DNA from: Carnegiea gigantea
Lineage: Eukaryota; Streptophyta; Magnoliopsida; Caryophyllales; Cactaceae
NCBI GenBank assembly: GCA_029747015.1
Contig: JAKOGI010000416.1
Location: 482,001 to 546,000, forward strand
Length of the DNA: 64,000 bases
Direction: 5' to 3'
A model generated the notes under the pieces. That model made no database searches, was not told the origin of the DNA, and saw only the letters and a program-made list of their open reading frames with translations. This document shows positions 11,930-20,770 of the stretch, one piece after another. Position numbers and translations under genes: made by a program. Position 1 is the stretch's first letter; each line of letters starts with the position of its first letter.

Positions 11930-12533
11930 TTGTGTGTTCAATTAGTGCCACATCGGTATTCAAATGTCCAATTATCAGCACTCACTTTATAGCCCTCTGT
12001 AGTGGAGGAAATTCGAGCGATCAAGGAAAATCCTGTGCTCTAATGGATAAAGCAAAATTTAGAGAGAGAGAGAAATCACTTGGATTTGTTGTACATGAGG
12101 AACCTTACGATTATAGAACTGCCTATGTTTTACCCAAAAATATGGAGTTAAGGAAGAAGATCTTAAAGGAGGCTCATAACGCTCGATACTCAGTGCATCC
12201 AGAAGGCACCAAGATGTATAGAGACCTAAGGCAAAACTTTTTGTTGGAATAATACGAAGAAAGAGATCGTAAAGTATGTGCACAAGTGTCTAATTTGCCA
12301 AAAGGTTAAAGCTGAGTGTCAACGTCCTGTGGTGAACTCCAACCTTTAGAAACTCCAACTTGGAAGTGGGACTCAGCCTGAATGGACTTGTTATGGGACT
12401 ATGTCTTTCTGCTTCATAGAAGAATGTTATTTGGGTAATAGTTGATCACTCACTAGATCTGCCTATTTTTTGCCAATTCGAGATACTTGGGGAGTTGAAA
12501 GACTGGCTCAACTACATTTTAAGGAGATAGTTT
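11930..12533 (+). pseudogene. Integrase of element B, N-terminal half
   Basis: Inserts the cDNA into the genome. The HHCC zinc finger is visible: EAHNARYSVHPEGTKMY gives the two His, and KCLICQKVKAECQRP (near 12273-12320, another frame) gives the two Cys. It continues into the catalytic core and is cut at LHFKEIV by CACTA-3 at 12534. The rest of the core is at 13742. Stop at 12250 and frameshifts downstream. Confidence 0.75.
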
Positions 12534-12838
12534 CACTACAAAAAAAAAGGACTTATTAGAACAAAAACCTAGCAACAAATAATATTTTCTGTTGGTAAAA
12601 GTTTATTTTTGCCATCAGATTGGATTTGTTTGTTGGTAAAATGGCTATAAGTTTGTGGCGCCAAATGAACATAAATAAATTGCAGCAGAAGTAACGCATC
12701 TGATGGTATTGTTAATACATTACTAACAATATTTACGCTGTCCAAATGTTTTGTTGGTATTGTTACAGTTGTACCAACAAATTGTGAAAGGTAAAAAACT
12801 ATGTTGCTATTATTCATTATGGCGTATATAGTGAAAAA

Positions 12839-13107
12839 GATTAAATAAATATATACTTAAAAATTTTGTCTAATTGCATTTTTAAGAAAATTAGGAGTGG
12901 CGAACTAAAATTAAGTTATCATGATCAAGATTAAATAAATATATATTTAACGATTATGTCTAATTTTATTTTTGTTATAATTAGGAGTGCAAAAATAAAA
13001 TTAAGTTATTATGATCAAATTAAATAAATTTATATTTAAATATTATGTCTAATTTTACTTTTATTATAATTAGGAATTCCAAATTAAACTTAAGTTATTA
13101 TGATCAT
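12839..13107 (+). repeat. Three tandem units of about 90 bp inside CACTA-3
   Basis: TTAAATAAAT starts units at 12841, 12931 and 13020, giving periods of 90 and 89 bp. Each unit continues through TATGTCTAATTTTA-like sequence, ATTAGGA, TTAAGTTATTATGATCA. The copies differ at many positions, so the array is not recent. Confidence 0.75.
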
Positions 13108-13544
13108 AAACATAAATTACTTATGATAATATGAAAAAAAAATATAAAGTAGGTAAATATATATAATATAACAATAAGGGCCTAAAATTTCCAACATTTA
13201 GTGCCAAAAACTAGGATCTATTAGTAAAAATGAGTTTTTGCAATAGAATCAATTAGTTTTGTTGGCATTAAAGTTTTCAATTTTGGAGAGAAGAATGAGT
13301 CCTAATATTACCAACAATCTAATCTTTTGTTGGTGTTGTAATTACATTACCAACATATTCATCTGTAAAAGAATTTCCGTTGCCATTAAAAAGTATGTTA
13401 TCACGGGAAAAATTGAATAATTATTTAAAAAATACACATTTGAAAATAAATAAAATTAAAAAGTACTAATTAATTAGACTAGGGAAATACAAATACACAT
13501 AGTTCTGCAGCATTAATTTGGAAATAAAAAAGTACCCGGTAATT

Positions 13545-13741
13545 ACCAACAAAAATTTTTACTCTTTCCATTTGCAGCATCTCGCGTACATAGGCCCCCC
13601 AGAAAAGAGAAACATAGTAGATCCTAGAATCCTCATGCCTAAACCTAGTTCTTTTTCTTCATCAATCGACTGCAAGTTCTTCAATTTTGTCTTCTTCAAG
13701 TTCTTCGATCGACTCTACAAATTTAATTGCATAGAATTCCA
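13545..13741 (+). other. Possible captured exon fragment at the right end of CACTA-3
   Basis: A pyrimidine tract ending in TTTGCAG at about 13578 looks like a splice acceptor. It is followed by a frame with the segment HLAYIGPPEKRNIVDPRILM and a stop at 13749. The base composition is less AT-rich than the surrounding CACTA-3 sequence. CACTA elements often carry host gene pieces, but I do not recognise this one. Confidence 0.3.
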
Positions 13742-14246
13742 ATTGATATAGTGTCAGATAAAGATAAGAGACTTCAAACGCATTTTTGGCAAGTGCTTTA
13801 AAAAGCCTTTGGAAACAAATTAAATTTTAACAACTCTTATCATCCTAAGACAAATGAGCAAATTGAAAGACTGAATCAGATTCTAGAAGATATGTTAAGA
13901 GCTTATGTACTGAACGTCCAAGGGAAATGGAAAATGACTTACCATTGGTGGAATTTTCTTACAAGAATAGTTACAAGTTCACCATTAAAATGGCCCCATT
14001 TAAGCCTTTATATAGAAGAAAATGTAGAACCCTTTTTTGCTGGAATGGCTAAGATGAGCCATTGACCTTAGGTGCAGAACTATTCCAAGAAACTACTGAA
14101 GCAATAAGGAATATTCAGGAGCATATTTAGTTAGCCAGAGTTAGCAGAAAAGCTATGTTGACAAGGAAATGAGGCCTTTGGAGTTTTAGGTAAACGATAA
14201 GGTTTTTCTAAAAGTTTCGACAACTAAGCATATAAAGAGGTTTGGA
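13742..14246 (+). pseudogene. Integrase of element B, second half of the catalytic core
   Basis: The core resumes at IVSDKDKRLQTHFWQ, with the second catalytic Asp, then [20 protein letters not shown] containing the third catalytic position's helix and [10 protein letters not shown], then [12 protein letters not shown]. This joins cleanly in sense to LHFKEIV upstream of CACTA-3. A stop at 13799 and later frame changes break it. Confidence 0.75.
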
Positions 14247-14630
14247 GTGTCAGGTAAATTGAGCCCAAGATATATTAGGTCAGATGAAGTTATTAAGAAA
14301 GTGAAGCCTGTAGCTTATTGGTTGGTTCTGCCTGTAGAACTCGAACACGTACACAACGTGTTTCATATCTCACAACTCAAGAAGTACATCCCAGATCCTG
14401 AACGCGCTATCGTAATTGAGCCTCTTGAAGTCGCTGAGGTTCTAGTGTATGAAGAACTGTCAATTCAGATACTCAATCGCAGGATTAAATAGCTATACAA
14501 TAAGCAGATACCGTTAGTCAAAGTCCTTTGGACAAATCATACCTCCTTGGAAGCCACTTGGGAAACCGAAGAAGAAATGAAAGCCAAGTACCCACACTAT
14601 TTGAGGAAATCCATCATGTTTTGACAAAGT
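14247..14630 (+). pseudogene. Integrase C-terminus and chromodomain-like tail of element B
   Basis: The open frame 14247-14492 holds GKLSPRYIR, then VAYWLVLPVELEHVHNVFHI and SQLKKYIPDP, the end of the GPY/F module. Next is YEELSIQILNRRIK, a stop at 14490, and after it NKQIPLVKVLWTNH, LEATWETEEEMKAKYPHYL. This block is the chromovirus chromodomain-like tail, thought to direct insertion to particular chromatin. It is the basis for calling B a chromovirus. The single stop is the main lesion here. Confidence 0.8.
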
Positions 14631-14655
14631 TCATAAGTTTTGAGGGTGAAACTCT

Positions 14656-14671
14656 TTAAGGGGGGAAAGCC
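14656..14671 (+). other. Polypurine tract of element B
   Basis: TTAAGGGGGGAAAGCC sits directly before the 3' LTR and would prime plus-strand DNA synthesis. Confidence 0.8.
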
Positions 14672-16433
14672 TGTAATAGCCCGACTCTAAATCATATTTT
14701 TTTATTTAATTAAGCTATGTTATTAATTTTCTCACATTTATTCATCGTATTTAATCATTCTAATTAGGAAAATTCATTGGGGCCCCACTTTACAATTCAA
14801 GTTTTAATTATCGTAATATTTCCAGTGAATTGATGGTAGGCCTTGGTAAATATGATTAAGTGACAAATTATTTTCCATAGCATCACAAAAATTTTATCGC
14901 CACGAATTGCTATTTTTTCCGAGCTCAATTCATTTGAGTCTAATTTAAGGCCGAAAAAGTTGGTAAAATTGAATTTAATTAATTACAATTATTTGTGCCT
15001 AACTATAACTAGCAAAAAGCTACTTTTAGATGGCTAAATATCAGCCATGTCAGTTAGATAAGTAAAAAAAAAAATTCAACTCAATTATATCCATATTTTT
15101 TTCTTCTCCCTTTCTCTCCCACAGCCCCCATCACGGGCTGCTACTGTGGCTGACTTCTGGTTACTATTGCCAGCTTCTGCCACCAGCTAAGGCTATCGCC
15201 AGCCACCCTTTCCAACCCCAACACCACCAGCCGCCACCCACAACCCCTACAACCACCAAACACCACCTCCATCTCTCGTTTAAGCTCTCAAGTGAGGTAA
15301 ACTCTAACTCTCTTCTTGTTTAATTTAGGTTTTTATGAATGATTTGGTCATGGGTCATCTTACCCTAATAAAAATAGGTGTTAATTTGGTGTTTTATTAT
15401 GTGTGGATGAGTTTGGAAGCATGTAAGATTTAGAATCATACATAATTAAGCAAGCTTGATGTTGAAAATGATGGACTTTGTAATTTTAGATTTAATGTTG
15501 TGATCTTTAGCATGAAAAATGAATTTAAGGTTGTGGGTGATCATATTAGATCCATTTATGGTGCTTTGGATGCAAATTTTGATTGGGTATAACCTAGGGT
15601 TTTGTGATCATGTATGAATATGGTTGATTTTTAAATCATTAATTAGATGAAATTTAGAGGTTAGACATGTTATGGACTTGAAAAATAATATTGTGTGAGT
15701 TTTACCAAAATTAGTGGATTATGAAAAATCCTATAAGGGACCAAAAGAGCTTGTTCAGTCTAATAATGCAAATTAGTGAGATTATGGGAGCATTTTAAGT
15801 GATTATGTGAAGAAAAGTATTGAAAAATAGGTAAGATTGATCATGAAGTAATTTTTGAGCGTTTGGCTAAAACAAGGTAATTGCACGAAGGAAACAAAGG
15901 TTAATGGTCCTTAAAGGGGCATTTAGCTTGGTTTTATGAGAGAAAGTAGGAGCCATGAACAAAAAAATGGAAGTATTATTAGTAGCTTTGGATGATTATT
16001 AATGTTGCTAAGTTTAACAATTTTGATTGTGTTTAGAAACTTACTTGGGTTGGGAAGTTTAACTAAATAGACACGTGAATGAAATTGAAGAAGTGGATAG
16101 AGTAATGACTCAAGAATAGTGTTCGCCGTGCCAAGCTAGGGTAAATTAAGCTATCACAAACTTGTGTACACCTCCTAGCCTTAAACCCTTATTATCCATC
16201 TCATAAATCAAAAACCCATATTCTATTATAACCACAAGCCTTTCCATTATAACCGTAATTATTTTATTTTGGTCTACTTTGCTCCAAATTATTTTACCTC
16301 GAGTGAAATTATCTTAATTTATTTAGTTTTCAAATCATCTTAGTGTAACTTATCTTCGACTAAATGGTTTAAGTTATGGATGCCTTTTAATTAACACATT
16401 TCTATCAAAGTTACAAATTATGTGAGTGGGTGT
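14672..16433 (+). repeat. 3' LTR of element B, first part
   Basis: Starts TGTAATAGCCCGACTC and follows the 5' LTR from 5001 to about 6792. It is interrupted by element C; the last five bases, GGTGT at 16429-16433, are the left copy of C's target duplication. Confidence 0.85.
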
Positions 16434-16639
16434 TGTTGAACGGTAAATTTACCTATTTTACGTGCCTCTTTCACCTACTTTTCGCTCGTATAATAACTTA
16501 ATCTTTAGAATTTTTACTCGTTTTATTTATGTTTTGTAGGAAATAACTCTAAATCGAGCAAACGTCGCGGAAAGGGACAAAGATGGGACAAAACGATGAA
16601 AATCAGCGAAAACGGGCAAAACACAGCAGAGAAGGACAG

Positions 16640-16760
16640 TGCACGGCCGACCTGCAGGGAGGCACGACCGTGCACTGGCGGCAGAAGCCACGCACGGCCA
16701 GGCGCACGGCCGTGCGTGGTGGCGCACGGCCGTGCGTGGTGACGGCACGGCCGTGCGTCA
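16640..16760 (+). repeat. GC-rich palindromic array in the 5' LTR of C
   Basis: Three perfect copies of the 12-base palindrome GCACGGCCGTGC at 16704-16715, 16724-16735 and 16745-16756 sit on a 20-21-bp period. Related half-sites (GCACGGCCGA, GCACGACCGTGC, GCACGGCCAGGC) lie on the left. Such a CpG-dense patch is striking in this AT-rich sequence. It lies just upstream of the TATA-like box, where transcription factor or silencing marks could act; that role is inference. Confidence 0.85.
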
Positions 16761-16773
16761 GGCCTGGGTTCGC

Positions 16774-16785
16774 GATAAAAGCCCC
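16774..16785 (+). promoter_or_regulatory. TATA-like box of the 5' LTR of C
   Basis: GATAAAAGCCCC lies about 18 bp after the palindromic array and would place the transcript start near 16805. The same box is at 21110-21121 in the 3' LTR. Confidence 0.5.
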
Positions 16786-17844
16786 TTTTTCGGGCGTTCA
16801 TGAGGGGAGTTCGTTCGGGGTTTCTCCTTGGGCGATTCTTAGGGTAGTTTAGGTTAGGTTTATCCAATAAAAACCTCAATAGGAGGATTAGATTAGGATT
16901 GTAGTTTGTATTTTGGGATTCAAGCTTGTGGATCTCAAGTTCTTCAATCGATTCAAGCATAAGTTTCCCTCTTCCTTTTCTCTATTTATTTCATTGTTCT
17001 TGTTTATGTTTTGTTAGTTTTAATTCTTGTATTTGTTTTGCTTAAGCTTATATGTTTAGTTTTTGTTTTTAATATATGTTATTTACTTGTTTAAATTCGT
17101 TTGATTTCATTTCCTTCGCTTTGTTCTTTAAGTTTATGTTCTTGTTTGTTAGTTTCGGTTTTCATGCGTTTTTCATGATTTGTTGGTAGATTGTGTTGGC
17201 TTGGATTGTGATTAGCCTCTTGGTGGCTAATTGATCTTGTACTAGGCATAGCCATACCCAATCTATGCCTAGAACCTAGAGATTTCCTTCACGCCCGCCA
17301 AGTGTTCGATGAAATGCCTGAGAGGGCTTTCATCCATATTATTGGGCGATTGACTTATGCTGAGAGATGAGGTCAATTAGCTAGTGTGGGAGAGGGAATA
17401 GCCGAGTTCGGGACACGAAAGTAGTATCCGAATCGAGCTAGGTCCGGGGTTGCTAGTTTTGTGGTCTAATTCGCCTAACCCCACGAAAGTAGGTGGTTAC
17501 ACGAGTTAGACTAGCTCATGACCCTTAAGAGAGGGCTTGGGTGGTCTTTGATGGTGCAACCGACCATCTCTTGTTCATAGTATGGTTTGGGTAGGTTAGG
17601 ACTCATCTTGGTTAGTTAGTTCATCCATTGGTAAAATCATAACTCCAAGTCACTTGTTTTTGTGTTTGTAGCGTAGTTTAGTTTCCCCTTTTCACTCTTT
17701 GATCTCGCCTAGATTGAGACGCTCTAGTGAACTCTGGTAGTTGAAAACCCAATTCCCTGCGGACGACACCCCAAGTACTCAACGATACACCTTGCACTTG
17801 GGGTTTATAAATATTAAAACTCTGTTTTTCACGCAACAAGTTTT

Positions 17845-17862
17845 TGGCGCCGTTGCCGGGGA
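17845..17862 (+). other. Primer-binding site of element C (tRNA-Asp)
   Basis: TGGCGCCGTTGCCGGGGA is an 18-base perfect complement of the tRNA-Asp 3' end, six bases after the LTR. This primer is typical of the Athila/Tat side of Ty3/gypsy. Confidence 0.9.
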
Positions 17863-17958
17863 ATTGGCGTTTTTCAATATTGGGGTTTACTTTAGCATTC
17901 GAGGCTAGGCCTTTTGAAAATCCAAAAAAAAAAAAAAATTACAAAAAAAAAAATTTCA

Positions 17959-19263
17959 ATGGCAATTTTCCATTTTCCCCAATGTGAGCAAGAACTATTT
18001 TACCGTTATTGGGATCGTTTACATGCTTATCTTGCTCAATGTGTTTCTTGTGGATGTTTATATGGGAAATGGGAAATATTGCATGTTGTTGATGAGGGTG
18101 TGAATTGTGAGACTCGTGTTCTTTTGGAGCATTGGGATTTCTATGCTCGAAATGTTGATGATGCTTGGGAATTACTTGAGTGGTTGGCTTGGGATACTTA
18201 TGAATTTGAAACTAGTTGTTCTGATTCTTGTACCCCACCCCCTTGCATCCCTGATTATGCCCCTCCTGTGTGCGAAATTTGCCATTGTTCTGACCACGCC
18301 AGTATTTCTTGTCCCTATCATATTTCTAATGAAGGCTTTGCTAGACTTAGCAATATGATAGAGACAATGAATAAGCAACAAGTTGAATTTGCTGAGTTTG
18401 TTAATAAACTGAGGGAGTATGACCTATCACCTGAGATTGACCCTAGTTCTAGTGCTCCTAGACTTGATGTCAACCTGTGTGATGATGGTGCGTCTTTTCC
18501 TTCTCTAGAGTCCGGACTAGAGGACGTACTCGACCCTCCCTTGATCCCTTCACTCACTGTTGCTTCATCCTTTCCTAATACCCTTTGGGACAGCACTGCG
18601 CTTATCATGACCTTTCCTGATACACCTTCCCCTTTAGCTCAGTCAACGGAGTTCGAGGTAGGTGAGACCTTTGGCGTTAGCGCTAGTGTTGAGGAGGATG
18701 ATACTTGGTCTGGTTCCGACCATGTTGCTATTGAGGTGCATACTTTTTATGGGACTCCCACAGGGACTTCATGCATGGATGTTGTGGTTGCAGGGCCAAC
18801 TAGTCCTGATTTTATTGATAATATATCCCCCACCTCTCTTGATACATCCCATGCTTCCTATTCATGTTCACCACCCTCCCATTCCCCCAAGTGTTGTGAT
18901 TTGTCACTTATCGATTCTCTTGTGATACTTGAGGGGAATGAGGCTGCCTGCCATAAGTCTCTAGGTACTTTTAGAGGGTATGACCCTTTCCTTGGCCCTT
19001 ATTGTCTGTACCTAGAGGGCATGCCTGGAGAAATCGTATTGATTATTACCTTCGATTATTCTGCTGATTTCTCACAGGTATTTGGTGAGTTTAAGAGGGC
19101 ACTAACTTTGTTTGCTCCATCTTTACCAGTGTTCTCTTACTCACACCATTCTGAGCTACATGCAGCTATGCATGATAAGCTCCTGCGAGCTTTGACTGCT
19201 TCCGAGCTGACGACTCGCATCTTGAGCGGCAAGGAGTGGCTGATGCTCCTTAAGTCGTCATGA
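17959..19263 (+). CDS. Gag-derived zinc-knuckle protein of element C (434 codons, intact)
   Basis: Probable structural protein of a non-autonomous particle. I chose the ATG at 17959 (MAIFHFPQC); an in-frame ATG at 17914 adds 15 residues encoded by an A-rich tract and is less likely. Residues 9-75 (from ELFYRYWDRLHAYLAQC through NVDDAWELLEWLAW) match the C-terminal part of the gypsy gag domain, the equivalent of ETFYQCWDRYRDLL through the EAxxYLDxLAENAQ helix. The usual N-terminal two thirds of that domain is missing. Residues 105-118 form a CX2CX4HX4C knuckle (CEICHCSDHASISC). A short helix with an NKQQVEFAEFVNKLREYD motif follows. The last roughly 290 residues are acidic and rich in Ser, Pro and Thr, with no family I know, ending in LSGKEWLMLLKSS. 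No stops or shifts. No protease motif. Confidence 0.85.
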   Translation: MAIFHFPQCEQELFYRYWDRLHAYLAQCVSCGCLYGKWEILHVVDEGVNCETRVLLEHWDFYARNVDDAWELLEWLAWDTYEFETSCSDSCTPPPCIPDYAPPVCEICHCSDHASISCPYHISNEGFARLSNMIETMNKQQVEFAEFVNKLREYDLSPEIDPSSSAPRLDVNLCDDGASFPSLESGLEDVLDPPLIPSLTVASSFPNTLWDSTALIMTFPDTPSPLAQSTEFEVGETFGVSASVEEDDTWSGSDHVAIEVHTFYGTPTGTSCMDVVVAGPTSPDFIDNISPTSLDTSHASYSCSPPSHSPKCCDLSLIDSLVILEGNEAACHKSLGTFRGYDPFLGPYCLYLEGMPGEIVLIITFDYSADFSQVFGEFKRALTLFAPSLPVFSYSHHSELHAAMHDKLLRALTASELTTRILSGKEWLMLLKSS

Positions 19264-20750
19264 CATAGTTCGGGTACATTCAGTACCCGACCTGGTATAC
19301 TCGTTCTCACTCTCTCCCCCCTTCTTTTTATTTTTCTTTTCTTTCTTTTTGTTTTCGTTTAGTTGTGAATATTAGGATTGTGTTTTTGGTTGGTGATCAT
19401 CTTGTGGTGAAATGTGGATGTTGTTGAGCCGTTGTTGGCTATGATCACCATTTTTGTATTTTTGTGGATTTTTATTGTGTTGTGATTGGTGGTGTTAGTT
19501 TGTATATATATGTGATCTTGTTTTTGTTTGGGTAAAATTGTGTTTTTGGGAGAATGCGTTAGCTTGTGTATATATGTGTCGATTTTGTATGTTTTGTGTT
19601 TGATTTTTGTTTTCTTTATCTTTGTGTGTTGGTGATGACTCACGGCTCCCAATGAGGACATTGTGAGATTTAGGTGTGGGGGTGGGGTCATCTCCCCTTT
19701 GTCTTTTTATTTTTGTGAAAATTTTTCAATTTTTCTCCTTTTTGTTTGAACTTTTCTTTTCTTTTTGCATTTAAGGGAGTTTTGTACTATTTTGATCAGT
19801 CTTGATCCCTGATACCTTGACTATTAGCTCGTATATAAGTATAATATGTATGATAGATATTCATCCCCAATCTGTCGTTTTAGACCTCAGTTCTAACCCC
19901 AACAGTCCATCGTAATTTTGCAATCCGGTCCTGAATTCATGTATTGTCATCATCCTTCATTCTTAGTCTTCACAATCGACTCTCCCACTGTCTACTGCAC
20001 AGTTCCCTTTATATGCGCTGGCACCCCCCTTTTTCCAAAGCAAAAAAAAAAAAAAACAAAACAAATTCAAGCGCCACTGGGTGTATCCCTTTGAAGCGTG
20101 ACATGAGTTTGTATTGAAAAAAAAATAATAATGGAAAGAAAGAAAGTGGGGAAGAAAAGAGTTAGAAATGACAAGTACCCCTTTGAGGCATGCGCTACTG
20201 GGTGTTACCCTTTGAGGCAATACAGCTACTGGGGAAACTTGCTTTCCAGGCTAGCCATTCGAAAAGGTAGCTTGTGTCAGCTGCGTGGGATTGAGTTTGA
20301 TTTTGGTGGGCTTAGTTTCAGGGTGATGATACACTTGCACACAGGCACAAGGATGGATTCATTATTTTCATGCGTCGTGGGGTGAAAAGCTGATGTCTGA
20401 ATGCAATTCTTTGGGATGATGTGTCCTGAAATGCATATAATGCTTGTGTACAGACTGATACTTGAGTTACTAGGGGGTTTTGGTTGATCCGAACGTGTAC
20501 AGTTCACCCTGATGTATATATTTTGTTTTGTCATTTTCATTTTTCGATTTTTGTTTCTCTTTTCTTTGTTTTTCCTTTTTGAGATTTTGTGGGTATATCT
20601 TCTGCAAACCCTCACGAGACCTTACTCGTCCACTTGGGGTAACCAAGGGGTTTAAAGGGCTTGTTGCATATGCTAAATGCAACCGTGATTCCTACGAAAG
20701 TGAGTTAGTTGTTTACTTCAGTTTTTCTTTTATTTTGCTCGAGGATGAGC
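19264..20750 (+). other. Long non-coding 3' region of element C
   Basis: About 1.5 kb between the stop codon and the polypurine tract, T-rich (19320-19640) then mixed. It starts with a small hairpin. Between about 20070 and 20240 a motif ACTGGGTG(T)(A)TCCCTTTGARGC recurs imperfectly (20078, 20194, with a third partial at 20225). 20600-20690 and the GAGGATGAGCAAAAG stretch at 20741 resemble the 3' end of Athila-like elements. Small frames on both strands here lack motifs. Confidence 0.6.
19270..19290 (+). other. Hairpin directly after the stop codon of the C gene
   Basis: TCGGGTAC, loop ATTCA, GTACCCGA: a perfect 8-bp stem beginning seven bases after the TGA at 19261-19263. It could be an RNA element of the element's transcript. 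Confidence 0.6.
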
Positions 20751-20770
20751 AAAAGATAGGTGTGGGGGTG
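20751..20770 (+). other. Polypurine tract of element C
   Basis: AAAAGATAGGTGTGGGGGTG abuts the 3' LTR. The preceding GAGGATGAGC is the conserved lead-in seen in Athila-like elements. Confidence 0.75.

Larger units (their letters stand above)
12534..13741 (+). mobile_element. CACTA-3: truncated non-autonomous CACTA derivative inside B's integrase
   Basis: The left end is a clear CACTA terminus, CACTACAAAAAAAAAGG at 12534. Subterminal TTGTTGGTAA and ACCAACA motifs occur in both orientations at 12590-12780 and again at 13190-13400 and 13541. A tandem array fills the middle. The right end should be a reverse-complement terminus but none is seen before integrase resumes at about 13742 (IVSDKDKR), and no 3-bp duplication is found, so the right end was probably lost. 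No transposase is encoded. The motifs resemble those of CACTA-1, suggesting related families. Confidence 0.65.
16434..17838 (+). repeat. 5' LTR of element C
   Basis: 1405 bp with TGTTG...CAACA ends. Contents in order: AT-rich U3 start, a GC-rich palindromic array (16640-16760), a TATA-like GATAAAAGCCCC, an AATAAAA at about 16866 that could act in polyadenylation, then T-rich sequence, then a conserved-looking GC-richer region from 17220 to the end. Confidence 0.95.

Noticed and set aside
12534..12833. A complete 300-bp CACTA-type MITE ending at TATATAGTG
   Set aside because: The right end matches the left terminus poorly, flanks do not duplicate (ttt versus aaa), and the same subterminal motifs continue to 13541.
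16700..16757. Regularly spaced palindromes resembling a short CRISPR array
   Set aside because: Spacers are 8-9 bases and themselves repeated, the setting is a plant LTR, and there are no cas genes.
16523..16960. Minus-strand frames in both C LTRs with repeated HARPC/HGRAP-like residues (also 20860-21296)
   Set aside because: They come from translating the palindromic GC-rich array, occur in overlapping frames in both LTRs and show no family. They are by-products of the repeat.
17293..17334. A genuine PPR gene fragment in the LTR
   Set aside because: Only about 14 residues match and no frame extends. Kept as a finding, not as a gene.
18107..18925. Alternative-frame and antisense open stretches within the C gene
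   Set aside because: Fully contained in the 434-codon frame, with hydrophobic, codon-shadow composition.
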